Shown here one piece after another: positions 7,809-16,047 of a DNA stretch of 64,000 nt (the first letter of the stretch is position 1; every line of letters begins with the position of its first letter). This DNA is from Amycolatopsis mongoliensis (GTDB taxonomy: Bacteria > Actinomycetota > Actinomycetes > Mycobacteriales > Pseudonocardiaceae). Below the pieces are notes generated by a model, which worked only from the letters and a program-made list of their open reading frames with translations, did no database searches and was not told the DNA's origin. The position numbers and the translations under genes were made by a program. The stretch spans positions 3,658,001 to 3,722,000 of the forward strand of contig NZ_CP127295.1 of assembly GCF_030285665.1 (NCBI RefSeq). Direction: 5' to 3'.

Positions 7809-8648
7809 ATGCCCAGCTCCGTGATCATCGTCGCGCTCGCCGCGGCATGGCTCGTCGTTCTCGTGCCCATGGTCGCGCGCCGACGGCAGCAGGTGGCCCG
7901 TACGGCTGACTCCGCGCTGGCGGCCAGGGTCGTACGCAGTGGACGCAACGAAGACCGGGAGGAATTCGCCATGTCCGAGGAGTCCGTCAAGTCCCGGCCT
8001 TCGGTCGAGGACGACCTCGCGGAGCTGGAAGCCGATCTCGAGCTCGATGACGACCTCGAGGAACCGGAGCCCGAACCGCTCCCGCAGCCGTCCCGCGCCG
8101 AGCGGGCCGAACGGGCCGAGCGCGAGCGAGCCGGCTACCGCCCCGGCCGCGGCGGCTTCGACCCCGAAGCGGCGGAGATCGCCGCACGCGCGAAGTACAG
8201 CTTCCGGCAGCGCGTCGTCGTCATCCTGCTGGTGATCGCGGTCGCCACCGCGGCCGTCGCCGGCTTCCTGATCCCGCTGGCCTGGTGGGGCCACGGCGCG
8301 ATCGACGTCGGGCTCGTCGGCTACCTCGTGTACCTGCGCCGCCAGGTGCGGATCGAGGAGGAGATCCGGCAGCGCCGCCTCGCGCGTTTCAACAGCACTC
8401 GTGCGCCTCGCCGCCCGGCCCCGCGTCCGGCGGTGGAGGACCCGATCGAGGACGACGACCCGATCGAGGAGACCGAGCACGTCGAGGTGGTCGAGCCGGT
8501 CCGCCGCGAGGTGGTCGAGCGCCGCCCGTCCCCGACTTCGCGCGTTCGCCGGAGCGCGGTGGTCGTGGATCTGGATGACGAGGACCCGGCGTTCGAGGAG
8601 CTCGACGAGCCCGGGACCGGGCCTTACCGGCGGGCGGTCGGAGAGTGA
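7809..8648 (+). CDS. sepX: Divisome membrane protein SepX/GlpR
   Basis: 279 residues. A single N-terminal transmembrane segment (about 3-21) is followed by a long acidic, Pro/Arg-rich cytoplasmic linker, a pair of helices (RVVVILLVIAVATAAVAGFL at about 137-156 and a second near 163-176) and a disordered acidic tail. This matches actinobacterial SepX (Streptomyces) and GlpR (Corynebacterium), the membrane receptor of Glp at the septum. The glp gene is two genes upstream in the same orientation. A GGGGGAGG ribosome-binding site precedes the ATG. Function is assigned from architecture and synteny. Confidence 0.85.
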   Translation: MPSSVIIVALAAAWLVVLVPMVARRRQQVARTADSALAARVVRSGRNEDREEFAMSEESVKSRPSVEDDLAELEADLELDDDLEEPEPEPLPQPSRAERAERAERERAGYRPGRGGFDPEAAEIAARAKYSFRQRVVVILLVIAVATAAVAGFLIPLAWWGHGAIDVGLVGYLVYLRRQVRIEEEIRQRRLARFNSTRAPRRPAPRPAVEDPIEDDDPIEETEHVEVVEPVRREVVERRPSPTSRVRRSAVVVDLDDEDPAFEELDEPGTGPYRRAVGE

Positions 8649-8661
8649 CCCCCTCCGCGAA

Positions 8662-8695
8662 GTGCTCGTAGGGCACTGCTAAGCTCTACGAGCAC
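8662..8695. repeat. 10-bp inverted repeat flanking the tRNA promoter -10 box
   Basis: GTGCTCGTAG (8662-8671) and CTACGAGCAC (8686-8695) are perfect inverted repeats separated by 14 nt. The separating stretch contains the -10 box TAAGCT. The element starts 14 bp after the sepX stop and ends 6 bp before the tRNA. It could terminate sepX transcription or act as an operator for the tRNA. Confidence 0.6.
8680..8685 (+). promoter_or_regulatory. -10 box TAAGCT of tRNA-Ala
   Basis: TAAGCT ends 16 bp upstream of the mature tRNA 5' end, normal for a short 5' leader. It lies inside the loop of the inverted repeat at 8662-8695. Confidence 0.5.
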
Positions 8696-8701
8696 AACCA
8701 A

Positions 8702-8774
8702 GGGGCTGTAGCGCAGTTGGTAGCGCGTCTCGTTCGCATCGAGAAGGTCAGGGGTTCGATTCCCCTCAGCTCCA
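8702..8774 (+). tRNA. tRNA-Ala (anticodon CGC)
   Basis: 73-nt cloverleaf. The acceptor arm pairs GGGGCTG with CAGCTCC (one G-T pair), and the anticodon stem TCTCG/CGAGA encloses loop TTCGCAT with anticodon CGC, reading GCG. The T arm has the GGTTCGATTCC form and the discriminator base is A. CCA is not encoded. A strong terminator follows. It marks the boundary between the conserved left block and the accessory region. Confidence 0.96.
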
Positions 8775-8781
8775 CGTTCTG

Positions 8782-8815
8782 AAAGGCCCGCACTCGCGAG
8801 AGTGCGGGCCTTTTT
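8782..8815 (+). terminator. Intrinsic terminator of tRNA-Ala
   Basis: The stem AAAGGCCCGCACTC/GAGTGCGGGCCTTT closes on a GCGA tetraloop and is followed by a T-run. It is the clearest Rho-independent terminator in the window. Confidence 0.95.
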
Positions 8816-8861
8816 GTTGCGTGTGTCCCGTGTTGGCGGTCAGGTCGAGGATCCCCTTGGC

Positions 8862-9743
8862 TTACGTACAGGCCGTGCCCTCGCCGTTGATGCCCCAGCG
8901 CACCGAGCCGTCGTCTGCTCGTTCGTGGCTGATCGTCACCGTGCCCAGCGTCCGGCTTGTGCCGTTCTCTTCGAGGTGGATCGACATCGGCCATGACCCG
9001 ACCGTTGCGCCGCTCGGCAGACCGACCATCTGCTGGTGGACGGAACCCGCGCTGCCTTCGGGCCGGGGGCTCGGTGCGGCCTCCGCGGCCGGCCAGCCGA
9101 CGCCGAGGTCGCCGGCCACGAGAGTGACGTTCGAGCCGCTGTAGCCCGACGACACCGCCGTTTCCACGCACATGTCCGGCTCGTCGCGGGCGGGGCCCGG
9201 GTCGACGTTGAACGTCACCAGGCCGCGCAGGGTGTCCATGATCGCCGCGCGCTTGCCGACGTACACCGCCGCCTCGCCGCCGGCAGTCCGCACTGTCGTG
9301 GTCACGAAGTCTTGTGGCCCCACTGGACTGAGATGAGAGCGCGTTGGGGTGATCGGTGGTGCCGGAGGAGGTGTACTCGGCGAGGACGTCTCTGGGGTCG
9401 GGGCCGGCTGCGGGGAGCTGGTCGCCGATGGGAAGGTCGGGACTGTCGGCCGGCCGTCCCACCGCGGCAGCTCGCTCTGGCCGGCTTTCCCCTCTGCTTC
9501 GAAGCGGCTCTCGATCTCCGTGTGGAAAAAAGAAAACACGATGCTGGCGAAGCCGAGCAATACCAAGAACAGGGCCAAAACGATTCTTGCTGGTGCGTCG
9601 AGCTTGAAGATCCCGATCGTGAGCCCCACGGTTCCTTCCGTGCGGGCGTCGCGTCTACCTGCGACAACCGTGATCGCGATCGCCAGGCCGAGCGCGAGAA
9701 GCACGCAGCCGATGGTGGTAAAAGGCCACAGCACGTCATTCAT
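8862..9743 (-). CDS. Hypothetical two-helix membrane protein with extracytoplasmic domain
   Basis: 293 residues. Two N-terminal transmembrane helices (about 5-27 and 49-71) are followed by a Pro/Ser/Thr-rich linker (about 95-140) and a globular domain likely exposed outside the membrane. That domain has two cysteines (in PDMCVET and the C-terminal GTACT) that could form a disulfide. No family is recognised. Stretches of the gene (around 9520-9620) are richer in A and T than any neighbour, and it is the first gene after the tRNA, so it may have been acquired horizontally. Confidence 0.75.
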   Translation of the reverse strand: MNDVLWPFTTIGCVLLALGLAIAITVVAGRRDARTEGTVGLTIGIFKLDAPARIVLALFLVLLGFASIVFSFFHTEIESRFEAEGKAGQSELPRWDGRPTVPTFPSATSSPQPAPTPETSSPSTPPPAPPITPTRSHLSPVGPQDFVTTTVRTAGGEAAVYVGKRAAIMDTLRGLVTFNVDPGPARDEPDMCVETAVSSGYSGSNVTLVAGDLGVGWPAAEAAPSPRPEGSAGSVHQQMVGLPSGATVGSWPMSIHLEENGTSRTLGTVTISHERADDGSVRWGINGEGTACT

Positions 9744-9756
9744 TCGATCTCCACAT

Positions 9757-9788
9757 CACGACGGGTTTCGCAAGAAGAACCTGTCGTG
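9757..9788. repeat. Imperfect inverted repeat upstream of the membrane-protein gene
   Basis: CACGAC-g-GGTT and AACC-t-GTCGTG face each other across 10 nt, 13 bp upstream of the start at 9743. This could be a hairpin or operator; nothing else supports either reading. Confidence 0.35.
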
Positions 9789-9856
9789 AAAGGCGGCTCG
9801 TCACCGATTGTTGTTACTGAGGCGCGCGATGATGAGACTGAGCCGTGACAGGCGCC

Positions 9857-9885
9857 GTGTCAGGTCGGGGTCAGGTCCGTGTCAG
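9857..9885 (+). promoter_or_regulatory. SARP-type direct heptamer array upstream of the ABC exporter
   Basis: Heptamers GTGTCAG (9857), GGGTCAG (9868) and GTGTCAG (9879) are spaced exactly 11 bp apart; a fourth copy, GTGACAG, is at 9845. Heptamers separated by 4 bp, one helical turn apart, are the classic binding pattern of SARP regulators. The last repeat ends 22 bp before the ABC ATPase ATG. The same heptamers recur at 14717-14745. Confidence 0.75.
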
Positions 9886-9907
9886 GGCGGGCGGTCACAG
9901 TCCTCCC

Positions 9908-10852
9908 ATGACGACTTCAGCGATCACCGCGACGGGGCTGCGAAAGTCCTACCAAGACAAAGTCGTGCTCGACGGCATCGACCTGGATGTGGCCGCCGGC
10001 ACCGTTTTCTCGCTGCTCGGGCCGAACGGGGCCGGGAAGACCACCACCGTCAACATCCTCACCACCCTCGCGAAGGCCGACGGCGGGAGCGTGCGCGTCG
10101 CCGGGCACGACGTCGATCGCGAGGCCAAGGCCGTCCGGAAGGCCATCGGGGTCACCGGGCAGTTCGCCGCCGTCGACGAGCTGCTCACCGGGCAGGAAAA
10201 CCTGCAGCTCATGGTCGATCTCAGCCCGGTCGGGGACGGCAAGCGGGTCGTCGGTGAGCTGCTGGAGCGGTTCGAGCTGACCGAGGCGGCGCGCAAGCCC
10301 GTCTCGACCTACTCCGGCGGCATGCGCCGGAAGCTCGACCTCGCCATGACGCTCGTCGGGGACCCGCGGATCATCTTCCTCGACGAACCGACCACCGGCC
10401 TGGACCCGCGCAGCCGGCGCACCATGTGGACCATCGTCAAGGACCTGGTCGCCGACGGGGTCACCATCTTCCTCACCACCCAGTACCTCGACGAAGCCGA
10501 CCAGCTGGCCGACGGGATCGCGGTGCTCGACCGCGGGCGCCTGGTCGCCCAGGGCACGCCCGGCGAGCTCAAGCGCCAGATCCCCGGCACGCACGTCCGG
10601 CTCCGGTTCACCAGCGTCGCCGAGCTCGACGCGGCCGCGCGGGTCATCACCGGCTCCAGCCGGGACGACGACGCCCTCACCCTGCGCGTTCCCGGCGACG
10701 GCGGCACGAAGTCGCTGCGGAACCTGCTCGACCGGCTCGACGAGTACGCCATCAACGCCGAAGAGTTCTCCGTCCACACCCCCGACCTCGACGACGTCTT
10801 CCTCGCCCTGACGGGCCACACCGTGTCCAACTCGGAGGTAGCAGCGAAATGA
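9908..10852 (+). CDS. ABC exporter ATP-binding protein (DrrA type)
   Basis: 314 residues. Walker A GPNGAGKTTT (about 40-49), Q-loop VTGQFAAVDELLTGQEN, signature YSGGMRRKLD (about 136) and Walker B IIFLDEPTTGLD (about 156-167) are intact, as is the H-loop region LTTQYLDEADQL. The C-terminal extension ending in PDLDDVFLALTGH is typical of daunorubicin-resistance (DrrA) ATPases that power drug or lipid export. The stop overlaps the permease start as ATGA. The ATG directly follows the SARP heptamer array and appears to lack a leader. Confidence 0.92.
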   Translation: MTTSAITATGLRKSYQDKVVLDGIDLDVAAGTVFSLLGPNGAGKTTTVNILTTLAKADGGSVRVAGHDVDREAKAVRKAIGVTGQFAAVDELLTGQENLQLMVDLSPVGDGKRVVGELLERFELTEAARKPVSTYSGGMRRKLDLAMTLVGDPRIIFLDEPTTGLDPRSRRTMWTIVKDLVADGVTIFLTTQYLDEADQLADGIAVLDRGRLVAQGTPGELKRQIPGTHVRLRFTSVAELDAAARVITGSSRDDDALTLRVPGDGGTKSLRNLLDRLDEYAINAEEFSVHTPDLDDVFLALTGHTVSNSEVAAK

Positions 10853-11589
10853 GCGCCCAGACCGTCATGTTGCGCCGCAACTTCAAGCACATCGCCCGGA
10901 ACCCGACTTCGGTGTTCAACGCGGTCCTGATGCCGATCGTGATCATGCTGATGTTCGTGTACATGCTGGGAGACGCCTTCGACGTCGGCGTGAACTACGT
11001 CGACTACGCGACGCCCGGCCTGATGCTGCTCGCCATCTGCTACGGGCTCGGCGCCACCGCGACGTCGGTCAACTCCGACATGACCAAGGGCATCATCAAC
11101 CGGTTCAAGGTCATGGACGTCTCGCGCGGCGCGGTGCTGACCGGGCACGTCGTCGCCAGTGTCCTGACGAACGTCGTCGCCATCGCCGCTCTCGTCGGGG
11201 TGGCGTTCGCGCTGGGATTCCGTCCGCACGCGAGCTTCCTCGACTGGCTCGGCGTGCTCGGCATGGTGCTGCTGCTCGCCTTCGCGGCCGGCTGGCTCAC
11301 CGTCGCTTTGGGACTGTTCGCCAAGTCCCCGGAGACGGCGGGCCTGGCTTCCGTGCCGCTGGTCATGCTGCCGTTCTTCAGCAGCGCGATCGCCCCGGCG
11401 GACAAGATGGGCCCGGGCCTGCGGCAGTTCGCGGAGTACCAGCCCTTCACGCCGATCATCGAGACCGTGCGTGGGTTGCTCAACGGCACGCCGTCCACCG
11501 GGTATGCGATCACCGCCGTGGCCTGGTGCGTGGGTATCGCCCTGGCCGGCTACTTCTGGGCCCGGTCGACGTTCACGAAGCGAGCGTGA
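10849..11589 (+). CDS. ABC-2 type exporter permease (DrrB type)
   Basis: 246 residues with six predicted transmembrane helices and the ABC-2 pattern. An N-terminal amphipathic segment with RNFKHIARNPTSVF precedes helix 1, and the EYQPFTPIIETVRGLLNG segment lies before the last helix. It is coupled to the ATPase by a 4-nt overlap and would form the membrane half of a drug or lipid exporter. Its 3' end overlaps the convergent SARP gene by 17 bp (11573-11589). Confidence 0.9.
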   Translation: MSAQTVMLRRNFKHIARNPTSVFNAVLMPIVIMLMFVYMLGDAFDVGVNYVDYATPGLMLLAICYGLGATATSVNSDMTKGIINRFKVMDVSRGAVLTGHVVASVLTNVVAIAALVGVAFALGFRPHASFLDWLGVLGMVLLLAFAAGWLTVALGLFAKSPETAGLASVPLVMLPFFSSAIAPADKMGPGLRQFAEYQPFTPIIETVRGLLNGTPSTGYAITAVAWCVGIALAGYFWARSTFTKRA

Positions 11590-14500
11590 CTTCGGCCAGC
11601 TCGCGCCAGTTCGCTCCCGTCCCCTCCTGAATCGCCTCGGTGAACTTCGTGTCACCGAGGCGATTCCGCGTGGCCCGCTCGATCCGGGCCGCGTCCGGGT
11701 GGGAATGATCCGTCAGGCCGCGCACGCCCGCGCTCGCCGCGAGCAGCCGCGCGGCTTGTTCGTACTCTTCCTTGCGCAGAGCCAAGTCCGCGATCCCGAC
11801 GAGGACCTGCGCGATCATGGGGGCGGTCCCCGTCTCCGACGCCGCCCGGAAAGCCGCGGCGCGGTGGTCACGGGCCTCACCGAGATCCTCGGCGAGGTAG
11901 CCGAGCAGGTCCTGGGTCGTCACCTGGACGTTCGCCCGCTCGGCCGCCTTGCCCAGTGTCGCCGTTGCGATGTCGAGCTGCCGGCGTGCCTCTACGGCGT
12001 CGCCGCTCCAACGGGCGAGATCCGCCTTCGCCAAGGCCAGCTCGGTCAGCGCTTCCGGCCAGGCGACCCGTTCCGCGAGCCGCTGCGCGTCGGCCATGGC
12101 GGACGCGCTGGATCCCTCGTCGCCCGCCAGCCAGTACAGCTGGGCCTGCCGCGCCCGCATCCGGACGGCGTCCTCGACGGCGCCGACCTCGGTGACGACG
12201 ACGATCGCCTGTTCGTAGTGCTCGCACGCACCGGCGAACTCGCCGCGCATGGCGATCCGGTCGGCCAGCTCGGTCAGCGCGAACGACGTCCCCCAGCGTT
12301 CGCCGAGCGCGCGGAACTCGGCCAGCGCCGTCTCGAGGAAACCGTCCGCCTCCTGCTCGCCGGTCCCGAGCTGGATCCGCATCTTGCCGAGCTGCAGGCG
12401 GGCGAGAGCGCGGACCCAAGGGTCGTCGTCGGACAGCAGCGGTTCCCACGCGGCCAGGAACGCGTCCGGGGCCTGCAGCATGCGTTCCAGCGCGGCGACC
12501 AGCGACACCGCCGGGTGCGGGCGCGGGATGTGCCTGCTGAGCTCGTGCACCTGGTGGATCCACTCCGCCGCCTGGAACTGGTCGCTTTCCCGGCCGGACG
12601 TGAGGAACCCCGTGACGAACGCGTACACCGTGGCGCGGATTTCGCCGGTCACTTCGCCGGGCACGGCGGTGGCCGCCATGAGCAGCTCGTTGCCCTCGGT
12701 CTTGTGCCCGGCGAGCCACCAGTACCAGCCGGCGGCCGCGGCGAGCCGCATCGCCCCGGCCGCCTCGCCGGCCGCGAGGGTCCCCCGCATCGCGGCGACG
12801 ATGTTGTCGTGTTCGGCGTCGAGGGTGGCGAGCCACTTCAGCTGGTCGGCCCGGCGCAGGTGCGGTTCCGCGGTTTCGGCGAGTTCGGTGAAGTACGCGA
12901 GGTGCGCCTGACGCGCCGCATCCGCGTCACCCGCCTCGGCGAGCCGCTGCTCGGCGTACTCCTTGATCGTGCCGAGCATCCGGTACCGCGGTGCCTGGTC
13001 GCCTTCGGTGACCACGAGCGACTTCTCCGCCAGCGCGGTCAGCAGCTCCTCGGCCGCGTCGCTCGCGCAGACCCGCTCGGCCGCTTCCAGGCTCGCGCCA
13101 CCGGCGAACACCGAGAGCCGGCACAGGACGGCGCGTTCGTCGTCGGAGAGCAGCTCCCAGCTCCAGTCGATCACCGCGCGCAGCGTCCGGTGCCGCGGCA
13201 GCGCGGTGCGGCTACCGCCGGTCAGCAGGCGGAACCGGTCGTCGAGCCGGTTGGCGAGCTGATCGAGGGACATCGTCCGCAGCCGGGCCGCGGCGAGCTC
13301 GATGGCCAGCGGCATCCCGTCCAGTGCCCGGCAGACGCGGGCCAGCGTGGACAGCGCGGCGGTGTCGCCCGCGAGGTCCGTGCGCACCGCCCCGGCGCGG
13401 TCGCGCAGCAGCTGGACGGCCGGCGCGGCCGCGATCTGGTCCGGGTCGGCGTCCTCCGCGGGCAGGACCAGCGGCGCGACCGGCCACAGCGCCTCGCCGG
13501 TGATGCCCAGCGGCTCGCGGCTCGTGGCGAGGATCCGCAGGCGGCGGCACTCGCCGAGCACACGGTGGGCGAAGGCCGCCGCGGACTCGATCACGTGCTC
13601 GCAGTTGTCCAGGACCAGCACCAGATCCCGGTCGCGGACCGCCGCGATGACCCGGTCCGTGGGCTCCGCGTCCGGTGCGTCGCCGAGCAGCGCGTCCCGC
13701 AGCTTGAGCGCCGACAGCGTCGCCTGGGCGACGTCGCCGTCCGCGCCGATGGGCGCGAGCTCGACCAGCCAGGCCCCGTCCGGCAGGTCACCCAGCATCG
13801 TGCGCGCGGTTTCGGTGGCCAGCCGAGTCTTCCCCGAGCCGCCCGGCCCGACCAGGGTGGTGAGCCGGTGCCCGGCGACGAGCTCGCGGACCGCGGCGAT
13901 GTCCGCGTCCTTGCCGACGTAGCTGGTCAGCTCGGCCCGCAGGTTGGTCGTCCGGGTCTCCTCCCGCCGGCCCAGCTCGCCTCGCAGCAGCGCGACGTGC
14001 AGTTCGGACAGCTCCGGCGACGGGTCGACGCCCAGCTCGTCGGCCAGGGTCTCCCGCAGGCGCTCGTACACGAGCAGCGCTTCGGAGTCGCGGCCGCTCG
14101 CGACGAGGGCCCGCATCAGCGCGCCGACCAGCCGTTCCCGGACCGGGTGCGCGGCGACCAGGTCGGTCAGCTCGGTGACCAGCTTCACCCCGTGGCCGCG
14201 GCCGATCTCCGCGTCGAAGCGGTCCTCCAGGGCCGCCAGGCGCAGGCCCTCGAGCCGGGTGACCGCCGCGTCGAACGCCGCGCTCTCCTGCAGACCGACG
14301 TCCTGCATGGCCGCGCCGCGCCACAGCGCGAGGGCTTCGCGCAGCCGCCCCGGATCGTCGTCGTCGCGGGCCTGGGCGACGAGGCGTTCGAACCGCACGG
14401 CGTCGACGGCGTCGGGCTCCACGATCAGCCGGTAGCCCGCGGGCTTGCCCTCGACGGCGCCGTCCGGCAGCACCTTCCGCAGCCGGGATACCAAGCGCTG

Positions 14501-14701
14501 CAACGCGTTCGCCGCGTCGGCGGGCGGGTTCTCGCCCCAGATCCAGTCGACGAGCGTCGCCTTCGGCACCACACGACCCGGCTCGAGCGCGAGAGCGATC
14601 AGCAGTCCGCGCAGCCGGGCGCCCGGCACGTCGGCCGGAACGCCGTCGTCCGCGCGAACTTCGAATGACCCCAGTATCCCGATCTGCACCAGGCCGATCA
14701 T
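11573..14701 (-). CDS. Large SARP/BTAD transcriptional regulator (AfsR-like)
   Basis: 1042 residues from the ATG at 14701; the longer frame to 14872 is rejected because it would run into the P450 gene. Domains in order: OmpR-like winged helix (about 1-95, starting VQIGILGSFEVRADDG), BTAD domain (about 100-245), NB-ARC/STAND ATPase with P-loop LVGPGGSGKTRLA (about 280) and Walker-B-like LVLVLDNCEHV, and a C-terminal TPR-rich half. Such regulators activate secondary-metabolite or transport genes by binding heptamer direct repeats. Two such arrays are present (9857-9885 and 14717-14745), which links this protein to the flanking exporter and P450. Confidence 0.92.
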   Translation of the reverse strand: MIGLVQIGILGSFEVRADDGVPADVPGARLRGLLIALALEPGRVVPKATLVDWIWGENPPADAANALQRLVSRLRKVLPDGAVEGKPAGYRLIVEPDAVDAVRFERLVAQARDDDDPGRLREALALWRGAAMQDVGLQESAAFDAAVTRLEGLRLAALEDRFDAEIGRGHGVKLVTELTDLVAAHPVRERLVGALMRALVASGRDSEALLVYERLRETLADELGVDPSPELSELHVALLRGELGRREETRTTNLRAELTSYVGKDADIAAVRELVAGHRLTTLVGPGGSGKTRLATETARTMLGDLPDGAWLVELAPIGADGDVAQATLSALKLRDALLGDAPDAEPTDRVIAAVRDRDLVLVLDNCEHVIESAAAFAHRVLGECRRLRILATSREPLGITGEALWPVAPLVLPAEDADPDQIAAAPAVQLLRDRAGAVRTDLAGDTAALSTLARVCRALDGMPLAIELAAARLRTMSLDQLANRLDDRFRLLTGGSRTALPRHRTLRAVIDWSWELLSDDERAVLCRLSVFAGGASLEAAERVCASDAAEELLTALAEKSLVVTEGDQAPRYRMLGTIKEYAEQRLAEAGDADAARQAHLAYFTELAETAEPHLRRADQLKWLATLDAEHDNIVAAMRGTLAAGEAAGAMRLAAAAGWYWWLAGHKTEGNELLMAATAVPGEVTGEIRATVYAFVTGFLTSGRESDQFQAAEWIHQVHELSRHIPRPHPAVSLVAALERMLQAPDAFLAAWEPLLSDDDPWVRALARLQLGKMRIQLGTGEQEADGFLETALAEFRALGERWGTSFALTELADRIAMRGEFAGACEHYEQAIVVVTEVGAVEDAVRMRARQAQLYWLAGDEGSSASAMADAQRLAERVAWPEALTELALAKADLARWSGDAVEARRQLDIATATLGKAAERANVQVTTQDLLGYLAEDLGEARDHRAAAFRAASETGTAPMIAQVLVGIADLALRKEEYEQAARLLAASAGVRGLTDHSHPDAARIERATRNRLGDTKFTEAIQEGTGANWRELAEVTLAS

Positions 14702-14716
14702 GCCACGGGCCCGCGG

Positions 14717-14745
14717 GTGTCCGGGCCGTGTCAGCGCCGTGTCAG
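14717..14745 (+). promoter_or_regulatory. SARP-type direct heptamer array upstream of the P450
   Basis: GTGTCCG (14717), GTGTCAG (14728) and GTGTCAG (14739) are spaced exactly 11 bp apart, in the short region between the divergent SARP gene (start 14701) and P450 (start 14793). Orientation is toward the P450, as the other array is oriented toward the exporter. Confidence 0.75.
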
Positions 14746-14792
14746 GTCTCCCGGTGATCGTGGTCGGCACACCCACCACGAAAGGACCTCCG

Positions 14793-16004
14793 ATGAGCCA
14801 GACGGTCGACATCCCGCACGGTCTTCCGATGGAGCGTGACGCGGGTCCCTTCGACCCGCCCCGCGAGATCACCCGGCTGCGCGAGACCCGCCCGGTCAGC
14901 CCGCTGGTGTTCCCCGACGGGCACGAGGGCTGGCTCGTGACCGGCTACGAGGCGGTCCGCCAGATGATGGCCGACACCCGGTTCAGCTCGCGGCTGGACC
15001 TCGACGTCGTCCACGTGCCGTACGAGACGCCCGGTATGCCCGTCGCGACCGAACCGTCCCCGCAGCTGCCGGGCATGTTCATCGCGATGGACCCGCCGGA
15101 CCACGGCCGGCTGCGCAAGCGGCTCACCGGCGCCTTCACCGTGAAGCGGATGAAGCAGCTCGAAGAGCACATCGCCGAGATCGTCGAGCGGCAGCTGGAC
15201 CACCTGGCGCGGCCGGCCCCGCCGGTCGACCTGGTCAAGGAGTTCGCGCTGCCGGTGCCGTCGCTGGTGATCTGCGAGCTGCTCGGCGTCCCGTACGAGG
15301 ACCGGGACAGCTTCCAGGCCAATTCAGCTCAGTTCATGGTCCGGGACCAGACGCTCGAAGAGAAGATGGGCGCGTACGTCGCCCTGAACACGTATCTGTC
15401 CGAACTGGTCACGCGCAAGCGTTCTTCGCCGGACGAGGACATCCTGTCCGATCTGGCCCGCCACGAGGACCTCACGATCGAGGATCTGACCGGGGCCGCG
15501 TTCCTGATGCTGATCGCGGGCCACGAGACGACGGCGAACATGCTGTCGCTCGGCACCTTCGCGCTGCTGGAGCACCCGGCGGAGCTTGCTTCGCTCACTG
15601 CTGATCCTTCGCTGATGCCGGGTGCCGTGGAGGAGCTGCTGCGGTTCCTGTCCGTCGCGGACATCTTCTTCCGCTACGCGACGGAGGACCTTTCGCTGGG
15701 CGGCGAGACCATTCCCCAGGGGTCGACCGTGGTCGTCTCGCTGCTGGCCGCCAACCGCGACCCGCAGCGCATCTCGGATCCGGACGTCCTGGACATCCGG
15801 CGGAACGCACGGGGACTCCTGTCGTTCGGCCACGGCGTGCACCAGTGCCTGGGGCAGCAGCTGGCGCGCATCGAGATGCGCGCCGGGTTCGAGGGCCTGC
15901 TGCGCCGGTTCCCGTCTCTCCGGCTCGCCATCCCCGCCGGAGAGGTGAAGCTCCGGACCGACATGAACATCTACGGTGTTCACGAACTGCCGGTCACCTG
16001 GTGA
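14793..16004 (+). CDS. Cytochrome P450 (bacterial class I type)
   Basis: 403 residues. The I-helix motif AGHETT (about 242-247), the K-helix ExxR within EELLRF (about 280) and the heme-ligand loop FGHGVHQCLGQQLAR (Cys near 352) are intact. Soluble P450s of this size hydroxylate small lipophilic substrates with ferredoxin partners; none is encoded nearby. AAAGGA at 14781 serves as ribosome-binding site. The SARP array just upstream and the divergent regulator suggest it is part of a small SARP-controlled modification/export set. Confidence 0.94.
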   Translation: MSQTVDIPHGLPMERDAGPFDPPREITRLRETRPVSPLVFPDGHEGWLVTGYEAVRQMMADTRFSSRLDLDVVHVPYETPGMPVATEPSPQLPGMFIAMDPPDHGRLRKRLTGAFTVKRMKQLEEHIAEIVERQLDHLARPAPPVDLVKEFALPVPSLVICELLGVPYEDRDSFQANSAQFMVRDQTLEEKMGAYVALNTYLSELVTRKRSSPDEDILSDLARHEDLTIEDLTGAAFLMLIAGHETTANMLSLGTFALLEHPAELASLTADPSLMPGAVEELLRFLSVADIFFRYATEDLSLGGETIPQGSTVVVSLLAANRDPQRISDPDVLDIRRNARGLLSFGHGVHQCLGQQLARIEMRAGFEGLLRRFPSLRLAIPAGEVKLRTDMNIYGVHELPVTW

Positions 16005-16016
16005 GCTTCGGGCCGT

Positions 16017-16047
16017 GGCACGCGAGAAGGATCCCTTCTCGCGTGTC
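16017..16047. terminator. Bidirectional terminator between P450 and RAMA gene
   Basis: CACGCGAGAAGG (16019-16030) and CCTTCTCGCGTG (16034-16045) form a 12-bp perfect stem with a 3-nt loop between two convergent genes. The right arm abuts the RAMA-gene stop codon at 16046. There is no T-run. Confidence 0.75.

Noticed and set aside
11471..14668. Long forward frame opposite the SARP regulator
   Set aside because: The reverse strand encodes a complete SARP/BTAD protein with P-loop; the forward translation has no domain.
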